A DNA stretch of 64,000 bases, taken from positions 1 to 64,000 of the forward strand of contig JADNYJ010000090.1 in assembly GCA_015501075.1 (NCBI GenBank). The letters are read 5' to 3'. Shown here piece after piece: positions 23,862 through 34,689 of this stretch. Below the pieces are notes generated by a model. The model did no database searches. It saw only the letters and a list, made by a program, of their open reading frames with translations, and was not told the origin of the DNA. Origin of the DNA: Gymnopilus junonius. Lineage: Eukaryota > Basidiomycota > Agaricomycetes > Agaricales > Galerinaceae. The position numbers and the translations under genes were made by a program. The first letter of the stretch is position 1. Every line of letters starts with the position of its first letter.

Positions 23862-24865
23862 GAATCATGGCAGTACAGCAGGGAGACAGCCTCAACCTGC
23901 ATGGGTGTAAGAACCAATACTGTGTCTGGACCTAAAACTGTTTGAACAATTGCATTCAGAGTAAGAAATATGGCGCCATACCTTACTATTAGATGAGATT
24001 GAGACCTAAACATAGCCACAAGTTTGAGTGATAGAATAGGAATGATTTAAGGAATGGACAGCATACCAATCATTCGCCATAGCTCCCTCACAAGTCTCAG
24101 AAGGAAAAAGCAAGTCACCACAGGAAATTTCAAGTGACAGAGTGAGGCTGCTTAGGGTGCATCCAGGGACTTAGAAAGACAAATGATTTGACCCTTCAGA
24201 CAGTCCAGATCCCTATAATCCAAGGGTCTACAAGTGCAACCAAGCCACCAGTCTTTGGAAGCACCAATTCCCATTCCTGAGCTAAGGGCACAGAGATGAA
24301 TGCCAGAACACACACACGTACTGCTCGCAGATGCCAGATTTGAGTGTCAGAACTCCTCATTCCAGTCTTAAAAAGTAAAAATCATATGAGTTGCTTCCAA
24401 CTTCAGGGCCTAGGCTTGAAACGAGCCGCATTGCACATCGTATAAGGCAGTTGTTGCTCGAAAGTTGATGTGAATGACAAGGAAAGATGAAAAGAGGTGT
24501 CGTTTAGTGGTAGAAATTCCTCTAAAGGAGCTATTAGGTAGGAATGGTCAAGGAGCTTTGACATCTGCTCACATTCTTCTGAAAGGTGCCTGGCTGTTGT
24601 TAATGAGGTAGCAACAACTTGTAGCACATAATAAATGTGGAAAGAAGGGGATTCTCCAAGTCCCCAGTGATGGTTAAGGGGGACAGCGGGTATTACATCG
24701 CAATCGTGAATCGCATATATCGATAGAGATCTAGCGGAAGTCATAGGAGCTTCTGTCGATCCTTGCAGTTGATGTTCAACTGACAGCTTTTGATTGGCAT
24801 CATCTGTCTACATGCAATTTCCAAGGGTGGGAATGCTGACTAAACTTTGTGTGGACTGGCTACCC

Positions 24866-25426
24866 AAGCTCAAGCTCGCGATATAGAGGCTGGCATTTTA
24901 TAGATTCACATGATCTGTGTGAGCAACCATCTTGTGGGCTGTTAATCCAATAATTCTTTCAAGTACTTATTAAGTTCCTTCCCCCGTATTTATGCAAATT
25001 AGGTGTGAGTTTTCTTTAATAATGTGTCTACCATTACTGGTTACCATAATTCTAGTGTGAATGAGCAGGAGAGCCCTATTTTTGCATACAATTAGGTGAA
25101 CCCATTCACTTGCACTCATTACAATTTACAATAACACCATGGGAAGGTTACCTTTGCATGTTTCTCACTTATTCAAGTGGCATAATTCCTAATTGTGCCA
25201 ATTGTATTTATCTTTAACTGTTTGAACATGTGGCATGGCTAAATCAACATGAGGAAAGGGGTTTACCTCGTAATTGTAGTGGACAAGGGGGGAAATTCAG
25301 CAGTTCCAAATTGGGCATGGTTCTGGTGACGCGCCTGCGCATCACACTGTAAAAACAGCCTTGACATTGCTCACGCAGATCATGTGAATCTATAAAATGC
25401 CAGCCTCTATATCATGAGCTTGAGCT
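24866..25426. repeat. Inverted-repeat element inside the MULE
   Basis: The 58 or so bases at 24866-24924 (containing GATATAGAGGCTGGCATTTT) are repeated in reverse complement at 25366-25426, with only a few mismatches. The ~440 bp between is AT-rich and has no ORF. This is the layout of a MITE. I found no clear target duplication, partly because another element inserted directly at its right edge. Confidence 0.65.
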
Positions 25427-26418
25427 CAGGCTCCTAAAACCACCTCTCGTATTGAGAGAAGGAGGATTACTCAGAGCACAGTGCAGTAGTAGAAATAGAG
25501 AGACCAAATAATGTACAAATAATGTACAAATAAACAAAACAAAGGCCTCCAACTCTCGATAGAGAGGCTGGCAAACTTCAAATTCGGTGATCCCTGAAGC
25601 AAGGCACAGCATCTACCCAAAGGTCAAGATCATCTTTCAGCCGTCGCTCAGCCACCTCAACTTGTGACAGGCTCTTCAGTCATATTGGCTGCAGTAAAGT
25701 GAAGGCCATTAGATTTGTCAGTTAGCTTGACAATCTGAGAGGCATAAATGCCCGTCATTGTTTGGTGAGCGCATTCTACAGTTTCTTCATGTGTTTCAGA
25801 GTTAATCAGCATGGCTTGAAGGAGGGTTGGTAGATTCTCATGAATGGCTTTCATTGCAGGATTGCCTGTGACCTGAGCCTGAAAAAGTGAATAAATAAGA
25901 TCAGCCATCATGTAGTTGTGTTGAGATAGTTCTCGAAAGATGCAGTTGACAAACTGGAGAGGAATTTGAGATGGAGATGTCAACATTGTAATTGGATTGG
26001 GTTTTCAGTTTACACTTCATTTTGAAGTCTTATGTACTCAGCTAGGAGGTTATGAATATCTGTGTTTCTATTTTAGTATCTTGAATGCAATGTATTGAAC
26101 AATGGAACAAATGATAAGAGAAAGATTATAGGACAATTGCAGCAGTGAACAAGTGGTGAGCATGGAAACAGCATCTGTCACAAGCTGAGGTGACCGAGTG
26201 ATGGCTGAAAGATGATCTTGACCTTTGGGTAGATGCTGTGCCTTGCTTTGGGGATCACTGAATTCGAAGTTTGCCAGCCTCTCTATTGAGAGTTGGAGGC
26301 CTTTGTTTTGTTTATTTGTATGTTATTTGTACATTATTTGGTCTCTCTATTTCTACTACTGCGCTGTGCTCTGAGTAATCCTCCTTCTCTCGATATGAGA
26401 GGTGGTTTTAGGAGCCTG
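25427..26418 (-). mobile_element. Nested non-autonomous MULE, 992 bp
   Basis: Both ends start CAGGCTCCTAAAACCACC, and the terminal inverted repeats extend about 240 bp (25427-25666 and 26179-26418) with scattered mismatches. GCTTGAGCT lies directly outside both ends (25418-25426 and 26419-26427), a 9-bp target duplication. The terminal 15 bases equal those of the surrounding 7.6 kb MULE, so both probably use the same transposase. A 109-codon minus ORF (25657-25986) fills the middle: helical, no known domain, possibly chance. Confidence 0.85.
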
Positions 26419-26419
26419 G

Positions 26420-26545
26420 CTTGAGCTCTTACCTTTGTTTGTACATCAAAATATTTGACCATGTTTGCTCTCTGATGAAACACATGCATCCCGCTCTCAT
26501 ATGAAGCTCTTGCGAGTGATACTAGAGGCTGGTTTTAGGAGCCTG
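26420..26545 (-). repeat. Right terminal inverted repeat of the MULE
   Basis: Reverse complement of 18905-19030; followed by the 9-bp duplication GCAAGTTCC at 26546-26554. Confidence 0.9.
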
Positions 26546-26622
26546 GCAAGTTCCCGTGGAGATTCGAGGGTGGGGCTTGGTTGTACTTGCAAAGGAACAT
26601 CATAGTGGTAAATCGGGGACAT
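26546..26622 (-). pseudogene. 5' end of the gene split by the MULE
   Basis: With the MULE and one GCAAGTTCC copy left out, the minus-strand frame starting at ATG 26622-26620 (MSPIYHYDVPLQVQPSP) runs in phase, without a stop, into the frame at 18904 (ELASRMVRYTKTH). This makes the MULE a coding-region insertion rather than a promoter insertion. The region upstream (26623-26740) should hold the native promoter. Confidence 0.6.
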
Positions 26623-26745
26623 TGTCAGGGAGGAGTTGCTTCTGACTCCACTACACACAGTTTGATTTTTTCAAAGTAGGCAGCATGTGCCACATGTCCT
26701 GGCAACTATAGAGTAGAACATAGTCATTTTGCCTTTGGAAAGTTG

Positions 26746-27200
26746 TGTTGAGCAGCAAATAGTACATACAGCAGTAAACCACTGTAAGTACAATGTGCAG
26801 AGGTAAACCTCTACACACAATGTGCTCTGCATAGTATCGTTGTAGCTACTAGCTTACCTGGGTTGTTAGAGGCTAGTGCTAAGGTGACTACTTAGGTACT
26901 ACTAGAAGTGCGAATGACTTAGATTAGGACACTGTTTAGAGCATCCTTATATACCTAGAGACATGCAGTGACTAACTATGTATGAGTAATGCATAAGGCA
27001 ATTACTCAGCTAATTACTATGTAATTACTAATATCTACTCATAAGATGAGTAATATGCTCACTAAGTGATCACATGTTTTAGTCATATAGGATGACTGTG
27101 ATACTCTGTCATCACTGGATCTAGTCACATATAGACGTTCTGATCATGTGTGTCATGTGAGTCATGTGATGTAGTCACATGGACACTTATCATGTCAACA
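26746..27200 (-). repeat. 3' LTR of the copia element
   Basis: Directly follows the polypurine tract. On the minus strand it begins TGTTGA and ends TCAACA, the usual short inverted ends of copia LTRs. Length 455 bp. The flank beyond it is AGTTG (26741-26745); the partner duplication cannot be checked because the other LTR is absent. Confidence 0.75.
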
Positions 27201-27261
27201 CTCCCCCTCAAGTAGTGCCGCACTAGCGCACATACTTGTTCTGACATGATGTGTCAGTATT

Positions 27262-30200
27262 CTATTCTAAGGGATAGAACTCTATGCCTAGAGCCTGTCT
27301 ATGTTTAAGGAACAGGGTAGGGCCTAGATTCTTGGTGAACATATCGGCAACATTTTTGTCCATAGGGACGTGCTCTATTTTAATGTTCCCAAGTTCTATT
27401 TGTTCCCAGATATAGTGGTAGCATATTTCAATGTGCTTTATCCCTTTTTGGGTGATGGGATTTTGCGAGTTAAAAATAGCTCCATGACTATCTCCATATA
27501 AGGGAACGTATGGGATTGACATCCCGAGTTCTTCAATAGAATCTTAAACCATGCACAATCACGTGCACAGTCAGAGAGTGCCATGTATTCTGCCATTGTG
27601 GATGACATTGATACTAGAGTCTGCGTTTTGGAGTGCCATTTGATACTCCCATTAGCAAGGGAAAAGAAGTATCCTGCGTAGATCGACGCATGCAATCAGG
27701 CTCTGTTCTATCATCACCATATGAGGCATCACAGTAGGCATACAAGCCTTTATCGCTGTTTCCATTGAACACAAGTGCATAGTTGCATGTACCAACAAGG
27801 TAGCACATGATATATTTAGCACGGTTCAGATGTTCATCAGATGGGTTCACAGTGAACTTAGCCATCTGTGTTACAGCAAAGGCTATATCGGGTCATGTTC
27901 CTAGCATTAAATATAGCAGGGAACCGATCACTGATTGATACTCTGACTGAAGTGAAGCTGAACTCGTGCCTGTAAAGGGTTCTGGCTTATACCCAGTAGG
28001 TAATGGAGTCTGTGCTGCTTTCACATTCGTCATTCCAAAGCATGTAAGAATCTTATTAAGGTATGGCATTTGATCAATGTAGGTCTTGCCTTTAATGTAC
28101 CTGATTCTCATGTGGAGAAACTCCTGACATACACCTAGGTCTTGACATTCCCATGCAGTCATAAATAACTGCTTCTTTTGTTGGACTAACTCGGTGTTAG
28201 GACCTGTGACGATAATATCATCAACATATGCCAACATAATGACAAGGGTCCCATCACTATGCCTTGTGACAAATATGCCAGCATCAGCATATAGGCATGT
28301 GAAACCGAGCTCTTTAAGGGAGCGATCAAGTTCAGACCACCATGCACATGCGGCTTGTTTTAGCCCATAGATAGCTTTGAGAAGGCGGAGTACTTTCTTC
28401 TCTTGTCCCTTTATGGTAAAGCCATCAGGCTGTTCCATATATATCTCCTCATCAAGTTTCCCATATAGGAAAGCTGATTTGACATCAAGGGACTCTATGC
28501 GCCATTTCTCAAGAGTCGCTAAGGCTAAGATTGTTGGACGACTCGAACCAGGACAACTGGTGAGAAGATCTCATCATAGTCTAGGCCTTCTATTTGGGAA
28601 AATCCCTTGGCAACTAGACAGGCTTTTTTGCATCCATCGGACTTAATATCGAAAACCCAATGATTTTTGATGGCCTTTCAGCCTGGAGGTAGGTCAGCAA
28701 GCTCATAAACTTTTCATTTATGAAGGGCCTCTAATTCTTCGAATTCAGCCTTGTGCCAGTCCTGTTGTTCATTGGCAGGTAGCTGGCTAAGATCTTTACT
28801 AGTCCAATTTCGGACATTCAATGGATCTGGAAGTGCACTATCAGAAATTGCCTTAGAAAGTAAATAGGCATGCCAATGTGCTCCCCCTTCTGCTCCCTAT
28901 TGGGATTGTATGGGTACTCGGCCACGTGGTCACTAGAGGCCATAGACAAATTTGGAGGATCCAGTTATGTCTAATCTGCATCGGTGATCTCTATCGGTGG
29001 CTGTACCAGGAGGGTATACATTCCCTTCTTTTTGCATACTTTTACTCTCACAAGTGCTCCTTCTTGGAGCATCACAGCAGCTCCCCCTGATGGACCGGCA
29101 TGGGGTTTCTGCAGTGCAGGTGGTGGGAGATTAGATCTCGGTCCTTGCCTAGGAGTAGAAGGCATACTTGGATGAGTATCTGCTGGTGACTCGGGAGGTG
29201 GAGTCCTGGGTGGCTCGTCATCATGAGGTACCTCAGTCTCACTTGACGGATTATTTGGGGGTGGTCTATAGGACGGTTCATCACCATCATGAGAATCACT
29301 GTCCTCCACTTCCAAAACAGGTTCCTCCAGGGAGGTGCACTTACGTATTTGGGTAAGTGGCAGTACTTTAGCCTTTTGGCATTTAGGAAACAAATGTTCA
29401 TCAAAAAGTGCTGTGGCAGCTATGAATAGAACATTGTTGGGGCTTCGCATGAACATCATATTAGAATGATGCCCATGATATCTGAGGAATATCATCAACT
29501 CGGATTTGGGCAAAAGTTTATTTGCCCATGTATCCTTTGGAAGGAACACATATGCCCCACATCCTAATACCCATAGGTGTGACAAATCAGGCTTTTCTCC
29601 ATTGATTAATTCAAATGGAGATTTCCAGTTGAGTCGATGCACAGGAGTTCTATTGTATAAATAGACTGTGTGTATGATGCAAAACTCCCACCAGCTGTCA
29701 GGGAGACAGGCTAATAGGTGCATAGACTCGGCTTTCTCATCTAAAGTCTGATTGAAGCGTTCAGCTCGACCATTCATTTGGGGCTGATGAGGTACGCTTC
29801 TTTGGATCTCAATTCCAAGATCCTTAAGGATTTCAATATATTCCTTATTGATGTATTCACTGCCATTGTCACTCATCCACTGCTTGACTTTGGCATTATA
29901 CTTGGTTTTTACCATGGCTAAAAATTGCCTGGTAGCGTCTTTCACATCACTCTTTCGTTTGAGGAGCGTGACCCAAGTATTTGATGTGTGATCATCAATA
30001 AAGGAAATGAAATATTTGTATCAGTGATATGAAGTCACTGGATACTCCTTAAGGTCTGAATGGATCCACTGGAATGGTCTGGTTGCACATTTGACATTGT
30101 CTGGGAAAGAGCGTGAATGCATCTTTCCTTTTGTGCAACCTTCACATATACCAGCGTCCTTTGGGACTTTAATAGATGGGAAGTTTTCGGAATTAGCCTT

Positions 30201-30993
30201 AAACTTCTTGAACACTTGAGTGGAAGGGTGTCCGAGTGTCTATGCCATAGATGTAATCTTCGGCATGTACTGATTTCATCGTGATCAAGTTCTTTCCAGA
30301 GATGATCTGTGACTTAACCCAAAACATAGTGTCATGATGAGAATGCTTCGGCAATGCATTTAGAATGGTGCGGCTATTCTCTTTGGATATGAAATTAAGT
30401 GATTGTGAATCACCTAATATAACATTTCCTGTGCTGAGGATTTGACCCATTGACAGAAGTCGTACAGTCACATCAGGCATGTAGAATACTGGATGAAGTG
30501 CAATGTTTCATGCATCACAGTATTATCTTTATTGGTAACTTCTGTTTCAATAAAAACAGTACCAAATCCATTGACATAAGGCTATGCCATTAGCAGTTTG
30601 GACCTTTGGTCTTTCTTTGCTTGGAAATTTGGTAAGTTCCAAGAAGTCAGAGATTTGTCCAGAAAAATGCATGGATGCTCCGGAATCTACAAGCCATTCC
30701 TCAAATGTCTTTTGATGTTCCTTTCCCTTACAGTTCACACAAGAGACAACATGATCAAGATATATATTGTAGATAGTAAATAAAAGTAATTTACTATCTA
30801 CCCCATACAGTGTATTAATACCTGTGGGTTGATCAGTTAGTGTCTTGTCAGCATGTGAACAAGAAGGTACTTGCCAGTCCGGATGAGGGAGGAGCACTGA
30901 ATCACCATGATTCTGCTCTAACTCATCCTCATAAGAGATTGGGTCCGAATCCCGCATCATCTCGTACATATCATTCCGGCTCTGTTGAGCCAT
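27262..30993 (-). pseudogene. Copia pol polyprotein (protease, integrase, RT, RNase H), broken
   Basis: Protease: WLVDSGASMHFSG in the 30993-30547 frame, with the catalytic DSG. Integrase zinc-binding end: GICEGCTKGKMHSRSFP (30215-30021), then a stop at SYH*, then FISFIDDHTSNTWV and the core WMSDNGSEYINKEY ... GRAERFNQTL (29945-28971). Reverse transcriptase: LLKAIYGLKQAACAWW and VIMLAYVDDIIVTG (28438-27893), carrying the YVDD catalytic pair. RNase H: CDASYGDD, ALSDCARDCAWFKILL, YGDSHGAIF and KHIEICYHYIWE (27865-27262). Each domain is recognisable but the chain is cut by several stops and frame changes. Confidence 0.88.
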
Positions 30994-31384
30994 TTTAGTT
31001 ATGACATTCCCATCTGCACCAATATAGTGTGATCCGAGATGAAGGGACTCACTGATCAGCGGTGGTGGTGGAAGTTTTCTTCCCCAAAGGAGATATACTC
31101 CTCGTCATCATCCACATAGGCGAGATCACCTTGTGACACTACTCCATTCATACGATTCCAATCTTCCACCATAAGCGGTTCAGAATCGACTGCCATGTGA
31201 GAAGGATCTGGGGTCGGCCCCGATAGGGCTCAGGACCAAAGAGATCATTATAGATCTTGGTCGTCATCAATGACCCCAATGCAACATCCTCTGTGGTGGT
31301 GCTACTGTGTAAATACACAGTGCTACTTGTTCCCACATCTCGGCAATCCTACTTGCACCCGTATTAAGGGCGACTTCCTCGAAT

Positions 31385-32657
31385 CTACTCGAGGTGGCAA
31401 TGGTCGGGGTAACCCTGATCCGAGACATCAGGTCCTGGATTTCCTAAAAGAGGGATATGGCGCCATTCCCCGAGTGGGGTTCTTCCAGGTGCCTTCATGG
31501 ACTTTGCGAGAGGTAATAGTACCTCTCCCACTAATCTCAACAACATTGTGAGTAGTGGGGACTGGGCGCGATTTCTCCAGTGGCGGGAAATGCACCGTGG
31601 ATGGAGCATGAATGGCTCTTCATCCGAGTCCTCAACAAAGCATGCTGACTTCGGTTTGAAGCCAGCGCGGCAGGGTTTCCTCTTAGGATACTCCTTTTTC
31701 TGCAAACTGCTGGGGTTACCAGCGTTCTGCTGATCGGAGTGGCATGGTTCGGGACCTTTCCCTTTGATCGCAGTGTTGTGCTGCACATTTGCATTGTTAG
31801 CCTGTTGGTTTCTGGGCCAGCTGTCCTTAGGCAGGTTGAGCTGCTTCGGCACATAGAGTGTGCCGTGCTTGGGTTGCTCATTCTGCTTAAGGTGCCCAAA
31901 TTGGGCAGCCCATGTGGTGCGAATGCTGTCAAAAGGTCTTTCAGTTCCATATTTGGAACCAATTTTGCCTGGTGAAGTCTTCCATCATCCGTTGATAAAC
32001 AGATTCTTGCGATGTGACGTTCGTGGCAAGTGGAAGATTCATGAGTAGAACTAGGCACGCCATGGATTGAGAAACCATGGGTACCATGCCAGTGGAACCA
32101 GTTGATCCTGTGGCATTTGGATCATTGACGAGTGGGAGACGCCCATAATGAAATTGGAACTTAGCGAGCTGGGGGTTGGGATTGGAGAGATCAATCTTAA
32201 GATTCATGAGGACCCTAAAGTCCTCAAGGGGCTCGATGAACATCTCCTTGGAGTACTTTGTCTTGATCCAGTCCCATGCTTCAGCTGCAGACAGGGTTTT
32301 AACCTGGTCCCAAATGCCAGTATCGAGGCACATGGCCAAAAGGCTGAGCGCCTTGGGATTCTTGGAGTTGAAATTTTCCAATTTACAGCAGTACATTTCC
32401 TCGGTGGCAGACCAGTGAGAAAAATGGGCATTGTAGAGGTTTAGATCACCTGAGGTGGGTGCAGTGGCAGGAGTAGTGTCAGTGGCACGAGTGCCAGAGG
32501 GGAAGGCAGGTTCCCTAATGTGTTGCTCTGAAGGAGCGGTAAGGGTGCCTTCAAGGATGGCTTTAATGTCCATGTGTGTTATGACTCCCCCATTTTCCTT
32601 ATCTAATCGCACATCCCGTTTCTTTTCTTTTCCTTTCCTTTCTTTTCTTGTTATCAT
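31385..32657 (-). pseudogene. Copia gag region, broken
   Basis: The frame from 32657 includes the likely gag start MDIKAILEG near 32571, then NAHFSHWSATEEMYCCKLEN and AAEAWDWIKTKYSKE, typical of the copia gag (UBN2-like) domain. It changes frame near 32050-31940 and continues to 31385 with basic, low-complexity sequence. No intact CCHC knuckle was seen. Confidence 0.7.
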
Positions 32658-32690
32658 TTATCGAACGATTTGTTATTTATAATTTCTTCA

Positions 32691-32718
32691 TGATCATCTT
32701 TGCTCGCAAAGATGATCA
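32691..32718. repeat. Perfect hairpin at the edge of the gypsy LTR
   Basis: TGATCATCTTTGC, a 2-base loop, and its exact reverse complement. The 13-bp perfect stem lies close to the junction of the copia and gypsy sequences. May be part of the LTR end or a regulatory hairpin. Confidence 0.7.
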
Positions 32719-33260
32719 CTTACTTTCTTACATGTATGCGGACTATCTTTCCTCTTGATCATCATCCCTTGTACTGCCCCGATGATGATCACCCCTATCT
32801 GATTCCCCTGTTTCATTATCGTTTCATTACATTATTATCAAACTCAAATAGTATATAAACAGTAGCTAGTCTATGATGTACTTTAGCTTGTTCTTGAGAA
32901 TATACTCTCTTGTAACAACTGAGATGAACTTGAACCACTAAGGCAATCTTCTGTCAAAGACAATACCTTAGCGGACTTCATCGAACAACCTCTACGACTA
33001 CTACACCAGACCTTATCTTATCAGATTAGGTTCTGTCGTCAACATTGTAACAAAAGAACAAGCTACCAACTCATTCAAATGCTTCTGCCTAGCAAGCATT
33101 ATCCACTGACATAACAGCTCGAAGAAGAGGATTATTTGCTTCTATCTCTAGTGACAAAGAATTCTCTGACCTGAACCCCAAACAAACCTCTGATTCAGGA
33201 GCGTCCGATGCTTTTGAAACACCACCTGAAGGAGACAAATCTCCATTAACCCGATCAACA

Positions 33261-34225
33261 CTCTTTGGATCTACCATCCAAGAACCCGGCATACTAAGGC
33301 ATGACTTTGAATCTTTGTTAGATACTCTACTTAGATCCCAACCCGTCTTTTACCCAATGAACGAACCCGAAATGCCAGAAGGAACTTCTGACACTGCCCC
33401 CACTGCCCCCACCTCCTCCAATGGAAAAGGAATAGGAATCATCCCTACACCCTTCTCCGGAGACTGCTCCAAGGTCAAAACGTTCACCCAAGACTTGGGT
33501 GATTACTTTGAATTAAACGGCGATATCTACAACATGGATGCCAAGAAAATCGTGTTCACCTTAGGACTTCTCAAAGGAGGAGAAGCAGAAGCCTGGAAGA
33601 AGGCTTGGAGAGAAGACCATATCAATGAAGATAGGAACACCGCAGGCATACCCACCGGAACTGTCACCAAGAACTACGGATCAACCGCAGATTTCGAAAA
33701 GGCCTTTAATGAAGCCTTTAAACCAACTGAGATGAAGGACCAAGCATTCTTCAAACTCTGAAACCTGAAGCAGGGAAAAGCTTCAGCCGCCGAACTGAAC
33801 ACCAAGTTCAACGAACTTGTCAAGACCGCCAAGATTCCCACTACTGGGAATGAGAGCATCCTGATCGATTACTATATGAACGCCTTAAACAATTGGCTTC
33901 AAGAGAAAATAATGGGACTCGACATACTTCCTACCATGCTCGCCGCTTGGCAGAGGAAGGCAGTCGAATATGACACCCATCGAACAAACTTAGCGCGCCT
34001 CTTAGGCAAAACCCCTGCCCAGGTGCTGAATGACTGAAAGACTTGGTGGGCTAATTTAGCCAGAGGAACCCCCGCCCCGCACTACCATGCCCCAGCATAC
34101 CGAATGAACCACTGAGAGCCGAATGCTATGGATGTTGACAAAATTGGCATCAATGCCATGACCCAAGAAGAATGAAGCGAGCTCATGAGAAAGGGGCTTT
34201 GCTTTGTCAGAAAACTCCCCAGAGC
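33261..34225 (+). pseudogene. Ty3/gypsy gag, four TGA stops
   Basis: A single frame through the stops reads as a gypsy capsid: PTPFSGDCSKVKTFTQDLGD, KIVFTLGLLKGGEAEAWKKA, ADFEKAFNEAFKPTEMKDQA, then LNTKFNELVKTAKI and IGINAMTQEE, with the start of a CCHC knuckle (LCFV) at the end. Stops at about 33759, 34035, 34115 and 34172 are all TGA, where this gag family usually has Trp (TGG). The pattern suggests G-to-A (C-to-T) mutation rather than random decay. Intact Trp codons remain at LNNWLQ, AAWQRK and KTWWAN. Confidence 0.8.
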
Positions 34226-34394
34226 ATTGTGATGGCCGTAATGCTGAAAATGTAGTGCCCACATTATAATGGCATTATAATACGAGAGTGGGAACCATAA
34301 ATATTTTAATCTCACCATGATATTGTGATTGCCGGGCTGAGTTGTAATAACGAATAAAGTTATAATGGAGCAATAGATGGTAATTGGCATCAGA

Positions 34395-34448
34395 CTTACA
34401 ATATACTTGATAAGATTACAATATACCTGATAAGATTACAATATGCAG
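34395..34448 (+). repeat. Short tandem repeat, ~22 bp unit
   Basis: TTACAATATAC(T/C)TGATAAGA occurs two and a half times in a row. Surrounding DNA is AT-rich and has no gene. Confidence 0.65.
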
Positions 34449-34610
34449 GTAGATAACAATACAGTGCATAAGTTGTGAGGAAAACGAAATATGAGGATCA
34501 TTCAATTCTATCTAAACCTGTATCTTATCTGACAAGCTTACACTATATTAAATATCTTATCGTAATGAGAATGAGCTAGAAATGGTTGAATATAAATTAA
34601 TTAACTGACA

Positions 34611-34687
34611 GCACCGGGAATTGAACTTAAGACTTACCTATGAGAAATACTCTACAACTTACCACTGCATACCTTACTGTTATACCA
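34611..34687 (-). tRNA. tRNA-derived sequence (SINE or tRNA pseudogene)
   Basis: On the minus strand TGCAGTGGTAAGTTG resembles an A box, and AGTTCAATTCC is a good B box; CTCAT at the anticodon-loop position recalls a Met CAT anticodon. The 5' and 3' ends do not pair into an acceptor stem, so this is not a functional tRNA gene. A tRNA-derived SINE is the simplest reading. Confidence 0.45.
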
Positions 34688-34689
34688 AA

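Larger units (their letters stand above)
18905..26545 (-). mobile_element. Mutator-like element (MULE), 7.6 kb
   Basis: Terminal inverted repeats of 126 bp (18905-19030 and 26420-26545) start CAGGCTCCTAAAACCAGCC and differ at only a handful of positions. The direct repeat GCAAGTTCC lies immediately outside both ends (18896-18904 and 26546-26554); a 9-bp duplication is typical of the Mutator superfamily. Inside are a broken minus-strand MULE transposase, a plus-strand spliced gene of unknown function, and a nested non-autonomous MULE near the right end. Similar TIRs and an exact target duplication suggest fairly recent insertion; the damaged transposase suggests mobilisation in trans. Confidence 0.88.
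26746..32657 (-). mobile_element. Ty1/copia retrotransposon, degraded and 5'-truncated
   Basis: In transcriptional order on the minus strand: gag (from about 32570), protease, integrase, reverse transcriptase, RNase H, a polypurine tract (27201-27210, TGAGGGGGAG) and the 3' LTR. The order integrase before RT defines Ty1/copia. No second LTR copy or tRNA primer-binding site was found upstream of gag before the gypsy-like sequence begins near 32690, so the 5' end is missing. Multiple stops and frameshifts make it inactive. Confidence 0.85.
32690..34235 (+). mobile_element. Ty3/gypsy retrotransposon remnant (LTR plus gag)
   Basis: A likely LTR and leader (about 32690-33060; TATATAAACAG near 32853 resembles a promoter, and TCAACATTGTAACA near 33043 the LTR end) is followed by a gypsy-type gag. 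The sequence stops in the gag zinc-knuckle region near 34235. Protease, RT, integrase and the second LTR are absent. Exact LTR limits are not proven because there is no second copy here. Confidence 0.7.

Noticed and set aside
28377..29404. Plus-strand ORFs within the copia pol region
   Set aside because: Antisense of integrase and reverse transcriptase.
31497..32682. Plus-strand ORFs within copia gag
   Set aside because: Antisense of the gag frame; no independent motif.
32660..33060. 5' LTR of the copia element
   Set aside because: No similarity to the 3' LTR at 26746-27200 and no primer-binding site; the sequence instead leads into a gypsy gag on the other strand.
34247..34270. Classical CACTA terminus for the Plavaka element
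   Set aside because: The edge reads AGTGC inward instead of CACTA, and no 2-3 bp target duplication pairs with the right edge; kept only as a candidate boundary.
34611..34687. Functional tRNA-Met gene
   Set aside because: A and B boxes are present, but the 5' and 3' ends do not form an acceptor stem.
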